Shown piece by piece: positions 48,515 through 59,479 of a stretch of DNA of 64,000 nucleotides. The notes under the pieces are model-generated. The model worked only from the letters and a program-made list of their open reading frames with translations. It was not told the origin of the DNA and made no database searches. A program made the position numbers and the translations under genes. Positions within the stretch are counted from its first letter, which is position 1, and each line of letters starts with the position of its first letter. The DNA is taken from assembly GCA_003586115.2 (NCBI GenBank), contig QVOM02000034.1, positions 145,020,517 through 145,084,516 of the forward strand, given 5' to 3'. The DNA comes from Salvator merianae (Eukaryota; Chordata; Lepidosauria; Squamata; Teiidae).

Positions 48515-48850
48515 TACTTCCTTCAGGCAAGATGAATTGCAACCTTGTGGTCGAGGTTGGATGGCATGGGGAAGGGGGGAGGGACCACTACAGGGAGCAA
48601 GATGACATTGTTTGTTAGTCTGCTGCCTCCTTTCCCCCAAGACAAGGTGGACTGTAGTCTTCTTGTGGCAACTGAATGAGGAAGGACCACCACTGGGATC
48701 AAGGTGACTGAACTTCCCAAGCTGCTACTTTTCCTTTTCTCAGGCAAGATGGGTGGGGGCAGTTTGGGTGGGGGCACTGAGCTGATAGCTGGTCAAACTT
48801 TCTAGCCTAGCACTCTCCTCAGACAAGATGCTTTACAGCCTTCTGGTGGT
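48515..48850 (+). repeat. Diverged tandem array of CAGRCAAGRTGG modules
   Basis: Three to four degenerate units follow each other, each opening with a word like CAGGCAAGATG or AAGACAAGGTGG (near 48525, 48639, 48742 and 48817). They share inner words such as CTTCTGGTGG and GGACCACTACNGGG. Spacing is about 114, 103 and 75 bases. A related single unit occurs at 54716-54835. Confidence 0.5.
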
Positions 48851-49779
48851 GATATTTTAGGATGGGTTCAAAATATGTATTTTACATGACTCCTTGAGGA
48901 AAATGGGGTCTTGTTTGGAATCTGAGATATCTTATATAACTGGATTGAGGGAGAAAGCCAGTTTGTTAGTTTGTGGCAAGCCGTATTGTTGAAAGTCTTG
49001 TTTGCCAGAAGTGTCTTTATCTCCCTTATTGAGAACAGGATAAGCTTCTTGGTAATAAAATATACCAACAATGAGCAGCAAATCATTTTCTGAAATGTAA
49101 CTGCTCCCTCTTACAGCACTATATCACCTTTCTTCAACTAACTCTACTTACCAGGTGTGTGCATGAATGCACACATAAAGACACATTTCAAAATAGCATG
49201 GCATAAAAGATGTTCATGGACATGTATCAATATGCTACTAATTTTAAAGCAGATATTTTAAGCAAAAAAAATAAAATAAAATGTGTGAAGGAACAATGTA
49301 GTTCAGGTTGCTTCTTTGTAACCGCTGTTTCACTCGCCACAGGCACAGAATCCATAAAAGAATTACCAGAAGAGCAATGTAAATAGCAATTAGCATGGGA
49401 AATACAGTTTCTGTAGTTTCTAACATTTAAAGACAGTTCTTTTTTGCAGTACATATATCATTTAAAAACTTTCATCTCTGCTCTTGTGAAATTATTCTGT
49501 ACTGGAATAAGAGCTGTGACTTAATTTTTGCTTTCCTGTTAGAATTGTTATTTGGTTGAGGACAGTGGCTAGCACTCTCAACATGGAAATGAAAATAACA
49601 TTCACAACCCTGTTGTCAATGCAGATATCTTTCTTTCTGTCTGACATCTTGCAAATATAAACATGCATGAGGATGCAATGGAGACAAAGAGGTAAGTTTT
49701 GCCTCCACCACTGCTATAGGGGAGACATGATAATGTGCTTTAACCAATGTTCAGTCAAATTTACATTAGGATTTATTTT
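48851..49779. other. Intronic sequence, nothing recognised
   Basis: AT-rich. The minus-strand ORFs are unrecognised and short. Confidence 0.5.
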
Positions 49780-50790
49780 TTTTTCACTTGTGCTTTAGCC
49801 TTTGGCCCTCCTGCCTCATTTCATGTAGCTCCTCACTATACCAGGGTGTCTTATGAGCTCTTCAGATCACTGAGGGAACTTAAAGTGATCATGCCAATAT
49901 CTCTACTCACCTCATGATTCCAAAGTGAGACCAGAACCTCACCAGCCTGAGCACCAACCATATCAACTAGAAATTCCTCCAGAGTCATCAGGAATCCATC
50001 AGATTCCATAAGTGTCTGAGGGTCAACCATCTAAATGTGTCCTTCATCTCTGCAGCAAGAAACAGGCATCATTAGCCTAAACTTCAGCTGAAGCAGATCC
50101 ATTCATGACAATAGACTTGCAACAAGTCCCTGCCAATGGATACTCACCCTCATGCTCTGTAGCAAAGACCAGGTTGAGAATATGTCCTGCAACATGTGTT
50201 GGGTCCATAAGATGCTGAGACTGCTCCATGGTTGTCATGGAGGCCATGAAGTCCTGAGCTAGTTTACAGGATGCATTCTTAGTGTGGAGATAGAAGTCCC
50301 CTAACACTATGATGTAGGGGACCTCCATCACCATATCTGAGATAACCTCCCTCAACCCAGACTCGGAAGCCATTGGGGAGTGAGTTGAATGGTACACCAA
50401 CAGCAACCCCATTCTGTCTGTTTTGGCCCAACACCAGAAGCAATCCTTCAATCCCAGCCACAGAGAAATAAGGGCAGAGGGGAAGAAAAAAAAAAAAAAG
50501 GAGAAAGAGATTCTTTATGGATATATCTACTTGCCCACCCTGCCTCACAGGCCTGAGCTGGTGCTGCACCAGATATTCTGGGGCCCAATATGATTAAGCT
50601 CAGGGCTTCCCAGTTTACTCACCCAGGTCTCTGCAATAAACACCAGGTTAAGTCTTTCATCTGCAATAAAGTCATGGATGAGAGATGACTTGTTTTAAGC
50701 TGACCTGGCATTTAACAGCAGCACCACCAAGTCAGTTGGGAGGTTACAGACTTACCTGCATTCTAAGGTTATGAGTCAGAATAGAAGGAT
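49780..50790 (-). pseudogene. L2-like LINE endonuclease remnant
   Basis: The minus-strand frame 50451-50077 contains RMGLLLVYHSTHSP, IIVLGDFYLHTKNAS, AQDFMASMTTMEQSQ and DPTHVAGHILNLVFATEHEG. These are the consecutive motifs of an L2/CR1-group endonuclease (the GDFN-type strand and the PTHxxGHxLDLVF strand). Upstream on the minus strand, a broken frame gives LNLVFIAETWVS and SSLIHDFIADE, the first motifs of the same domain. An A-run on the plus strand (50486-50500) interrupts the inside. No RT remains attached. Confidence 0.7.
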
Positions 50791-52107
50791 TGATGTGATA
50801 GCCTCAATATAACTTACACTCCTTCTCTAGAACAATTTTCTTCACACCCCTATATCATCTTCAGCTTGTTAACATTCCACAGTCTCCCTCTCTTCTCTTA
50901 TCCAGGCACATAGCTTCCTCTAATTAACAGATTCCTCTGGAAAATGGTTGGGCCTTTGTCCAGCACTGGGACAACAAGAGGGCCTCCTGGCTCTCACTGA
51001 GGAAGTAAATGTAAACTTGGGCCACCAACACTGCCTCTCACACAGGCTGATGACCCAACCAGAGAAGGATCAGCCTCTCACTCCGACCTCTTTCCTGACT
51101 TTGTCTCCTATAACCATGTGCTAGCAGTACAGGTGCGGAGCTGTCCAGGGGAATTTAGACTGTATTATTCAAGCTATTCATTTTTGGGGTTTTTCTTGTC
51201 TGTTTTTTAAAATCCATATATTAAAATAATGCAGAAAAGATAATGCAGACAATGAAGGCGATAGCACTCCTCCACTTTGATTCCTATTAATTGGTATTTA
51301 GGGTGGATATAACTGTCCAGCCTCCTTGCCTTGACATTCCTGATCTTGAATTTATCTAATCCTAGAATAGTTGGTCATCACCATAATAACTATGTAAGTT
51401 AATGAAAAATTACACTTAGATACAGTTATTCTCACTTGTTGGCTGTTCAGCCTCCAGGGTTATGATAAAACAAGAAGAAAGGTTATGTGTAGTTTTATAA
51501 ATACTAATCCTATATTCAAAAATCTCCCTATTGTATAACCTTCATTTTAAGGGAAATCCAGTGCTTTAATCATTTCCTTTTTTTATGGCCATACTGTATA
51601 CCTTACTTCAAACGCAGCTGGAATGTGTCCAGAAAATTTATGAAAAAATCAGGCATCTCTAGAGCAAATTCTTCATGAATGCAAATAGTTACTGCTTTTC
51701 ATTGGGAGAATGTTCTATTTAATCTTAATCCAAATGCAGCCTTAACTAAACTGATAGTCCCAGAAATTTTCTATTATAATGTTCATTGGCTGGGATGGGA
51801 AGTATTGAAGACTCAAAATATCTGGAGTTTACCAGGTCAACATCAGCTGCAGCAGCTTTAAACCTATCTAGTTTTGGTTCAGTAAATGATTTTGTTTACT
51901 TTTGAGTTCACAGCTATGTATGTTCTAGTCCTCATTGTACGGACTGCATAACTGTAGCTATAACTGTGACTGCACATTCATTCTCAGTGATCAGATCACC
52001 ATGGCAACATCCAACCACAGTTCAGACTTCACCATGGCAATCTGGTTGGCCCATTCACACTGCACATGCTACTATCCAGGTATAGGGCTAGTCCAGCGTG
52101 CACAATG
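50791..52107. other. Intronic sequence, nothing recognised
   Basis: No repeat or exon was recognised. Confidence 0.45.
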
Positions 52108-52287
52108 ACCCTTTCTGCACTTGACCTTATTCCAGATTATATCTTGGAATAGGGATCTGCCATCTGCAAGCTACTATGAACTATGGCAGGTCCCACATGG
52201 GGTCTGCTATAATCTGCACTAGCATGTGGATAGCAGGTCCCTATTCTGTGATATAGTCCAGAAAAAAAGCCAAGTGCAGAAAGGGCC
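52108..52287. mobile_element. Short TTTCTGCACTTG MITE (family B), best pair of ends
   Basis: CCCTTTCTGCACTTG and CAAGTGCAGAAAGGG are exact complements. AAT flanks both sides, a possible 3-bp target duplication. The middle matches the copies at 8911 and 42239. A further end-like sequence (GGCCCCTACTGCACTTCAAC) starts just downstream at 52296. Confidence 0.7.
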
Positions 52288-52599
52288 AATATGAATGGCC
52301 CCTACTGCACTTCAACCTTACCTGCCTGGTATGGTATTATTATTATACCATACAAGTCAGATGAATGTAAAAAGCTCCACTATTTCCAGTGTTCACTTAG
52401 GGCAATTCCACCCTAGCCAGTATATTGGACCAGCAAGTGCATGAGGAACCCCCTTTTTGAACACTGGTGTGGTCTAAGGGAGGTCTCAGGTGGGGTCACT
52501 AGCAGAAGGGAGGGTCTTAGTACACTTACTGGCCCAGTATACCCTCCAGAGCAGAAACATTACTGTGTTATTCAGTATGACTGTAGTCTCATACAACAT

Positions 52600-52675
52600 A
52601 GCTTTAATGAATGGAAACCCCACTGAACTCAGTGGGATTTATGTCTGGGTAGATATGCCCAGGATTGCATGTTCT
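52600..52675 (+). repeat. Ancient amniote interspersed repeat fragment
   Basis: CCCCACTGAACTCAGTGGGA followed by TTTATGTCTGGGTAGATATG and AGGATTGCATG matches the common reptile repeat word set (TTGAACTCAATGGGACTTAC..GAGTAGACATGC.TAGGATTGC). The subfamily is not decided. Confidence 0.45.
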
Positions 52676-54049
52676 TTTTTTAAAAAAAGATAAAATAATG
52701 TAACAGTCAACTTAGTTTGTTCTTGATGCAAAATGCTTCATATGCTCTACATTTTAACCTTTTGCAAAGAAAAGAGCTATAATTTTTATACTATTGACTA
52801 TTACAAATTCAATAATTAATTTCTTGGGGTTTTCTTTCTTTTTTTTCCATTCTTTTTAATACCTGACTTCTGCCTTGCCAATTTCAATCCATGTTCAAAG
52901 AGTAGCGACAGAAAATGACTCCATCTTCAGTTTCTGCTTTAGCAATTTTCACTGGTGTTGCCAATTGACTGTAAATCTGCAATAGGGTCCCAGTTGTTTG
53001 GCATCTCTTCTGAACAATGAAGGCAGATTTATAGAGGTACAACATTCAGAACACTCTCTTCCTTTTAACAACACATTTAAAAAGTGTCCTATAAATCTTT
53101 GTAGACAGTAAATCAAAACCCGTTATTTACTTCAAAGCAGTTAAGTAATCTGCTGTTAAGCTTAAAATTAAAGCATAATTTAGCATCAATAGAGGTGCCA
53201 TCAAGTATCCAGAGTTTAGTGAACCGAGCTATTAAAGGGAATATATGGCATGATTATGTTACCTGACAAAGCTCTAGCTGTATGCAGTTGTCCTTTTCCC
53301 AAGGTATCACGATCAGGACAGTTTTCTCAGTAATTCTCATCTGAATTTGAGTTAGCACTGTGCCTTCTCTCTGTCATGAACTTCAGAAGGAAAAAAATAG
53401 CTTCTGTTCCTCAAAATTAATGCTGCCGTTTTAATGTTATCCCATAAAGATGCAAAGCAGTGGGTAATTAAGATTTTAAAGTTGTATAGTATACAATCTT
53501 TTAATATAATATGGATTTATTTCTCTAGTAATTTTTTTTAAGGAAAGCAACTTAGGGGGAAAAGGTAAAAAGTTTTAATACGTTAAGTGCAGGCCCTTAA
53601 ATATACTTCTCCAGAGGTAATATAAATATCTATTTATTATACTCAAGTTTTAAAAAGGGAATTCATGTTTCACACTATATTGCAGCAGATTGGCATGGAA
53701 AGGGGAGTGTTTGAAACTACAGTCCACATTCCACCTTTGAGTAATACTTTTAAAATATGTAACATTTAAAAAACAACAACAACAACATATACTATTAAAG
53801 GAAGCATAAAGTAGCAGATGTTTCCCTTATTACTTACCTATACCTATACATGATGAATGACAATTACAACAATACTGTCTGTTTTGTTTCTTTTCCCTAG
53901 ATGTCCCTACTTGATACTTAAGTTGGATTCACATGTGGCAAACAAGAAGTGGCTCACAAATACCTTAGAGAGAGAAAAACCCATCTTTTCTGGCCTAAAA
54001 TATTCATGAGGGGGGCAAAAATCAGACTGGCCTGTGCATGTTCCCACCT
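52676..54049. other. Intronic sequence, nothing firm
   Basis: GGATTCACATGTGGCAAAC near 53925 resembles one end of the TGCATTCACA MITE family, just before the CR1 tail. Confidence 0.4.
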
Positions 54050-54477
54050 ATGAACTATCTTTTGGTTTACTGTATGTCCTACGAGGAATGGTTAAAGGAC
54101 CTAGGAATGTTTAGCCTGCAGAAGAGAAGACTGAGGGGAGATATGATAGCTGTTTTCAAGTATCTGAAGGGCTGTCACAGTGCAGAAGGATTGGCCCTAT
54201 TCTCAGTTGCACAAGAAGGAAGGACTAGAAACAATGGGATGAAACTTCAATGGAGTAGATACAGGCTAGATATTAGGAAAAACTTTCTGACCGTAAGGGC
54301 AATCAGTCACTGGAACAGGTTACCACAGGAGGTGGTGGGCTCTCCTTCACTGGAGATCTTCAAGGAAAGGCTGGACAGGTATCTGTCTAGGATGGTGTAG
54401 TGAATCCTGCATTGAGCAGGGGGTTGGACTCGATGACCCCGGAGGTCCCTTCCAACTCTATGATTCTATGATTCTAG
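54050..54477 (+). mobile_element. CR1 LINE 3' end (ORF2 C-terminus plus 3' UTR)
   Basis: The translation ending at the TAG at 54398-54400 contains GDMIAVFKYLKG, GRTRNNGMKLQ, RKNFLTVRAISHWNRLP and SPSLEIFKERLD, the conserved C-terminus of CR1-family ORF2. The short 3' UTR contains GGACTCGATGACC and GGAGGTCCCTTCCAACTC, and closes with overlapping ATTCTATG units, the CR1 signature tail. About 110 codons stay open, so this insertion is younger than the CR1 piece at 14.4 kb. It is 5' truncated, as most CR1 copies are. Confidence 0.85.
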
Positions 54478-54529
54478 ACTGGTTTTTTTTTACATAATCC
54501 AGCAGTGTTTGCTTCCAAGGCTGTGTTCG

Positions 54530-54620
54530 TCCACACTGGTATGCATTTGTATACCACTCTTCACCCTGAGGTTCCACAGTGGTTTACAAAACAAACTATA
54601 CCTACCACACAGAAAAACAC
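54530..54620 (-). repeat. Short LINE/SINE tail fragment, reversed
   Basis: Read on the minus strand, GTAAACCACTGTGGAACCTC followed by GTGGTATACAAATG resembles the GTAAGCCGCTTTGAG...GGTATAAA tail of squamate retroposons. Small and eroded. Confidence 0.4.
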
Positions 54621-54689
54621 ATTCAATCCATGTGAAGTCAGGTCACCAAGGGAGCGTGTTAATAATGTTTATTTTTATTCATAACACTC

Positions 54690-54950
54690 CTTTTTTTTTT
54701 CCTCTGCTCTTATCAGACAAGGTGGCTCTTTTGAAGAAAGTTGAGGGAGGGGCCACTGCTGGGGGCTGATCGAAGATCTTCCCAGTTTGCTCTTTCTTCT
54801 CCACTGCTCTCAGACAGCGGAGTGACGGTTATGTTTTAATGTACATTTTAAACTGTTTTATGGCTTTATGTCCTTATTGTTGTGACCCACCCTAGGACCT
54901 TTACGTGAAGGGTGGAATATTAAAAACTCAAATAAATAAATAAATAAAAC
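54690..54950 (+). mobile_element. Short retroelement with L2-like tail
   Basis: The 3' part reads TTGTGACCCACCCTAGGACC, then a purine/GGTGGAATATTAAAAACTC run and AAATAAATAAATAAATAAA, the usual 3' tail of L2/CR1-mobilised elements in reptiles. The front part (CAGACAAGGTGGCTC, GGGGCCACTGCTGGGG) is related to the tandem modules at 48.5 kb. It is a SINE or a truncated LINE; the sequence does not decide which. Confidence 0.5.
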
Positions 54951-55548
54951 AAAGATGGCATTTGAAAATTGCTGAAAACTTTTTTTAAAAAAAGTCAATT
55001 TCCCAAATAGATAAGAATTAAGAGTGTGCAAGTTTGGAAACAGGTGGTCAAAATGAGGTGTCAAACCATCCCTCATTTATTTGCTGTTGCTGCCTATCTT
55101 GGCACAGACTGGCTGGGTAAAAATAAAAGCCTGCAGCATCAGGATTCTTTGAAGTTGTGGTTTCCTGAATATAAGAAACAGTGAGCAGTTATGGGGCATG
55201 CCATTATAAGCAGCAAAATCTCCAATAAAGCATATTCTGTTTCTGTTTTTTAGGAATGTTTAATAAGCCGATTAAAGTAGCTTGCACAGAATCTTACAGT
55301 TTCTTCTTTATCTTAATTACTAAAACATGCACTATTGTCTGCATTCAGGCAGATTAGCAAGCTATATTTCTTACAAAAATAAAGTGTCTTGGGCCATCTG
55401 ATGTGTACACTATATGTTTTGTCCGTTCCCTATCTCACTCTGAGAGAGAAGGGGGAGGAGAGGATGAGAAAGAGAGAGAGGACACTCCGTGAAGCTGATG
55501 GGTGGGAGAGTTAGGACCGACAACGGGAAGTATTTTTTCACCTAGAGG
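54951..55548. other. Intronic sequence with a possible CR1 scrap
   Basis: 55500-55548 (GTTAGGACCGACAACGGGAA) resembles a CR1/L2 3' coding scrap. The rest is unassigned. Confidence 0.35.
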
Positions 55549-56190
55549 GTAGGGGTGTGCACGAAGGCACTTTTCCCCTTTCGCTTCGCATTCCTGCGAA
55601 GCTACGGGGCTTCGTTTTCGCACGAAAAAAATATGTGCGAAAATGAAGCCCTTCGTGTTCGCGGCAAAGATTTTCGCCCCGACCTGAAGCAGAGGAATCA
55701 AGGCGAAGAAAAGATCCTTCGCCTTGATTTCTCTGTTTCCGACGGCGCTCGCCTCTCTCTCATTTCCCCCCCCCCAGTCTGTCAGTGTGCGCGTGGGACT
55801 GACAGACTAGGGGGAATGAGAGACAGCGAGCGGGAGAGGAGGGAAACCCCTTCCTTTCGCTGATCGCCCTCCTCTCCCGCCGGCTGAGTCAGGCGGCGAC
55901 GGCAGAGGACGATGAATAAGGGAAAGGAAGGGAAACCCCTCCTTTCTCTGATCGCCCTCCTCTCCCGCTCGCTGTCTCTCATTTCCCCTAGACTGTCAGC
56001 ACGCGCGCTGACAGCCTAGGGGGATGAGACAGAGGCAAATTGCGAAGGTCCCGAAATGCATCGAAAGTTGAGGGACCTTCGCAATTCGCATTTCGTGATC
56101 TTTGTTTCCCTTCACATTCGATGCGAAGGGAACCAAATCACGAAATTCGTCGAAAATCCGAGTGGCACGAAACTTCGTGCACACCCCTAC
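55549..56190. mobile_element. CpG-rich hAT-like MITE with nested palindromes
   Basis: The two ends are an 18-bp perfect inverted repeat, GTAGGGGTGTGCACGAAG at 55549-55566 and its complement at 56173-56190. (C/T)AGGGGTGTGCA is a typical hAT terminus. The 642-bp body has no transposase frame. It is far richer in CpG than its surroundings (CGAAG/TTCGC words near both ends). It contains a 29-bp perfect inverted repeat (55815-55843 with 55955-55983) and short hairpins around CTGTCAG. An obvious 8-bp target duplication was not seen. The left flank (GGACCGACAACGGGAAGTAT) resembles a CR1 piece it may have jumped into. Confidence 0.75.
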
Positions 56191-56469
56191 TGTCCATATT
56201 TGTATGGCCTGTTCTATTTCAGCCCTGGCCACTGACTCCAGAAAGTGTTGAGGCTCTGAAGGGTGGGAACAAAACTTTTTGACCTTCAGCATTTCTGGCC
56301 TGACCATTTTCAAGCTGGACCCACATCTGATGGTGCTTCTTGGAATGTTGCCAAAATGAGCCCCCTTGTGACACACCAGCTCATGGAGCATGCTGTCCAC
56401 ATGCCTCCATGGTCCAGTATATCAACCCTGTGACAGTTGTAGTTCTTGATGTTGAGGTCTATAGCTATA

Positions 56470-56632
56470 CTGGGCTAGGGTGCCATTTTGAGGGCCCTAG
56501 TCCTGTCCATACTTCCAATGTGGACACAGCTTGATGGGGTAAGGCCTGCCATAGTCCACACTAGCAAGTGGATGGGAAGTCCCATATTGTGGAATTTGTT
56601 CCATAATAATGCCCAGTGCAGAAAGAGCCATA
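56470..56632. mobile_element. Partial family-B MITE
   Basis: GTCCACACTAGCAAGTGGAT, then GTCCCATATTGTGGAATTTG and CCAGTGCAGAAAGAGCC match the right half of the family-B elements. Confidence 0.45.
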
Positions 56633-59479
56633 ATTTAGTCACCTGCCACAGCTAAGTTGCAAGTAAACTAATGGGCATGTCTGCAGGCTTCACACAGTCT
56701 GGAGGATGAAAAAGATGAGAATTTGACTTAGAGACTGGGGAGATGAAAACAGAGGTTTGAAACTTCTTAAGCCTGTGAGAAAGAATGGCAAAACCAGGGA
56801 GGTTGGGGAGATATGGGCTTTGGAGGAGAAAATGGGAAAATACACAAGTTTGGAGGCCATGATACCTTGGGAAGTGAAGGCTAAAGAAAAAAAGGCATTT
56901 GAAGATGAACTGTATCCAGTTTCAGAACCAGGCTTAGCACCTGATGTTATTTAAAACTAAGCTGTAAAGAGGACTTACACAATTTCTCAGAAATAAGAGA
57001 TGTTTGGCAGATGGAAGCTGAACTAATATACTAAAATTCTGTGATTTTTTAAAAATAGAGGAAACTTCTTCAAATACAATGATTTCGAACTAGAAAAGGT
57101 CTCTAAATCCTTTTCTAATCAACAGTGGCCAGTGACGCATTCAGTTCAAGAGCATCTTGTGTCTTTTTATGCAACTTTTTCTAGTAATGTACAGCAATGG
57201 ATTATGAAGTGAATTATGACAACTGACAGCTGCTTTGAAAGTTTCCTATTCCAGGCACTTAAGAACATTATAAAAAGCTTTCTAAATCAAACTAAAGACG
57301 TATCACATTCAGCATTATGTCCTTATTCTGTCTAGATGCCTATAGGCAATGGCAACCCATGTAGCAGAATCAGCAAATTGGTGTGAGAGGAGTCCGATTG
57401 AACTACTACAGGTCAAATTGAAGTCAGTGGGGCCGAAAGGTGAGCCTCTGATTGGAATCTTGCTTTTTTCATGCTAGCCTATTGTCTCTGCATTGTGGTT
57501 GCTGCTCTCTATGGGAACACATTATTAGTACAATGGTCCTTTTCTGGTTGTGGCACTTAAGTGATATTCATACATGTGTAATCTCTGATATAAGTAGTAA
57601 TATGTAGTCAGTAATCATTTATAGCATTATCTTTCATGAATTCATTGATTTCCTTTTAATCTTTTACACACAAATGTTTTAAATTTATTTTGTAATGCTA
57701 CATTCACAGATTTATATTGTATTCTTTTGTATTCTTTTATATTATATTCTTTTATCTAAAGTGACTTTTACAACAATCATCTACTTTGGATGACCCGAAC
57801 TCCAGTCTACTTGCTCCTAGAAGTGTGCAAAGCATTCTGCTCAGAATATCTTGTATTTGAACCAAGGCATTTATAATGTTGCAAACATAAGAAAAAAATC
57901 CCTTTCAAAAAGGGAGGGGGGAGGAAAGTCTTATCTAGGCCTTATTCAATTAGAACGATTTGAGTTTTGGTGATACAAGACCTTTTAATTTAGTGGGCCT
58001 TATGGCACCACAGTTTTCAGCTGCTTCTGCACTCTAAAATGGTTTCTCCCCACAGAACAGATGATAAGTGAAGGACTCTTCACTTTTCAGTGGTTATTAA
58101 GGTTGCTGCTGAAAGCCTCCCCCCCCCCCCATCCATCAGCTGTTCTGAAGTAGGGAAACATGGGTTTGATCTATATTGAGAAGAAAACTAGCCCTTATTC
58201 TGTTAGGGGCAAAATGTCAGTTGGTTGGGGTACAGCAGGAAAGATGTCTAATTATCATCCCTCATGCTGTTTCTCTTTCCTCTCAACAATTGATCAATGT
58301 GTTTTCCCCATCTTCAGCAGTGATCATTAACTTTACCCATCAGCCATTCTATGTGGATGGGATAGCAGGAACAATGCGTAATCAGCATCTCTCCTCAGCA
58401 TCTCTCCCCTCTTCCCTCTGTCTTATCCCATCCATCATTTAATCAGCAAGTTTTTCCTTCTTTTGAAAGCAGTTTTAATCACTGTGGAAAGGGGTAAAAA
58501 ACTTCAGGGTGTTGTTTTCCCAACCTGACACCAACCACCAATAAAGTGTTTCAAGGAGAATGCTGGTTTGAGCCAATGGGAGGTTTTTTAAAAAAATGAT
58601 TTCTAACCTCCAATTGGCTAAACCTTAGCATCGTATTCAATCTATTTGCGGGTGAGGTTCCTAGAACCCTCCACATAAGGAATAAGAGACTAAAAGTAGG
58701 TCTTCATTCATCCCAATGTATAGAAAATCCAAGTTTCTAGGTGTTCCATTGGAACAAATAGCCGTTTGGATGAAACTTCTAGACCATTTTAAAACTTATT
58801 GGATTCTGTTCCTGGTTGGAACAGCAACAACAACAACAATAAGTTTCATATGCCACACCAGGCACAATCTTATATCCCTCTTTAATATCCTTCTTTATTT
58901 GCAATCTTCTAAGTAAAAGAAAAAAAATGTAATATTTTATCATAGGGTTACTGTTGCATCTTGACCTATTTTTTGACAATTCATACTTAAGTTATTCCTT
59001 AAGTTCCCTTAAGTTATTTCCCTTAAGACAATTCCCTTAAGTTATTTTTCCAAAATATTTTTGCTGAAGTACACCAATTAGAACTGAATATCTTCCGCAT
59101 AAAATTAGACTATTTTGCCTCAATTTGTGGGGAATAAAAAAGAATAAAATACACCATTTTGAACTATCTAGAACTACATTTCCCAGAAGAAACAATGGAT
59201 GGAAATTATGTTATCTTGCCTCATCAAGGACACCACAATACAATAGTCCGCAGTGTTCTACAAACAAAACTCCAACTGATTTTCAATGTACTTTTTTCAG
59301 GTTTTTGCCTTCCTTGCTGTTTTAGCTCTCAATTACCAAGAGCCTTATGTTATTAATAGTCAGTTAATCCTCCTATACTGGAGATGTATGTCAGTTTATT
59401 AATTAGTCCTTCGACCATATCAAAGTTACAAATAAAAACTTATAATCATAAGATGCGTAAAATCATAATTCAATATACA
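56633..59479. other. Intronic sequence, nothing recognised
   Basis: TATTCTTTT units at 57715-57760, a C-run near 58120, and a possible foldback at 58520-58640. No exon was recognised. Confidence 0.45.
58985..59050. repeat. CCCTTAAGTTATT minisatellite
   Basis: The word CCTTAAG(TTATT) occurs about four times in 66 bases with variable spacers. Confidence 0.7.
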
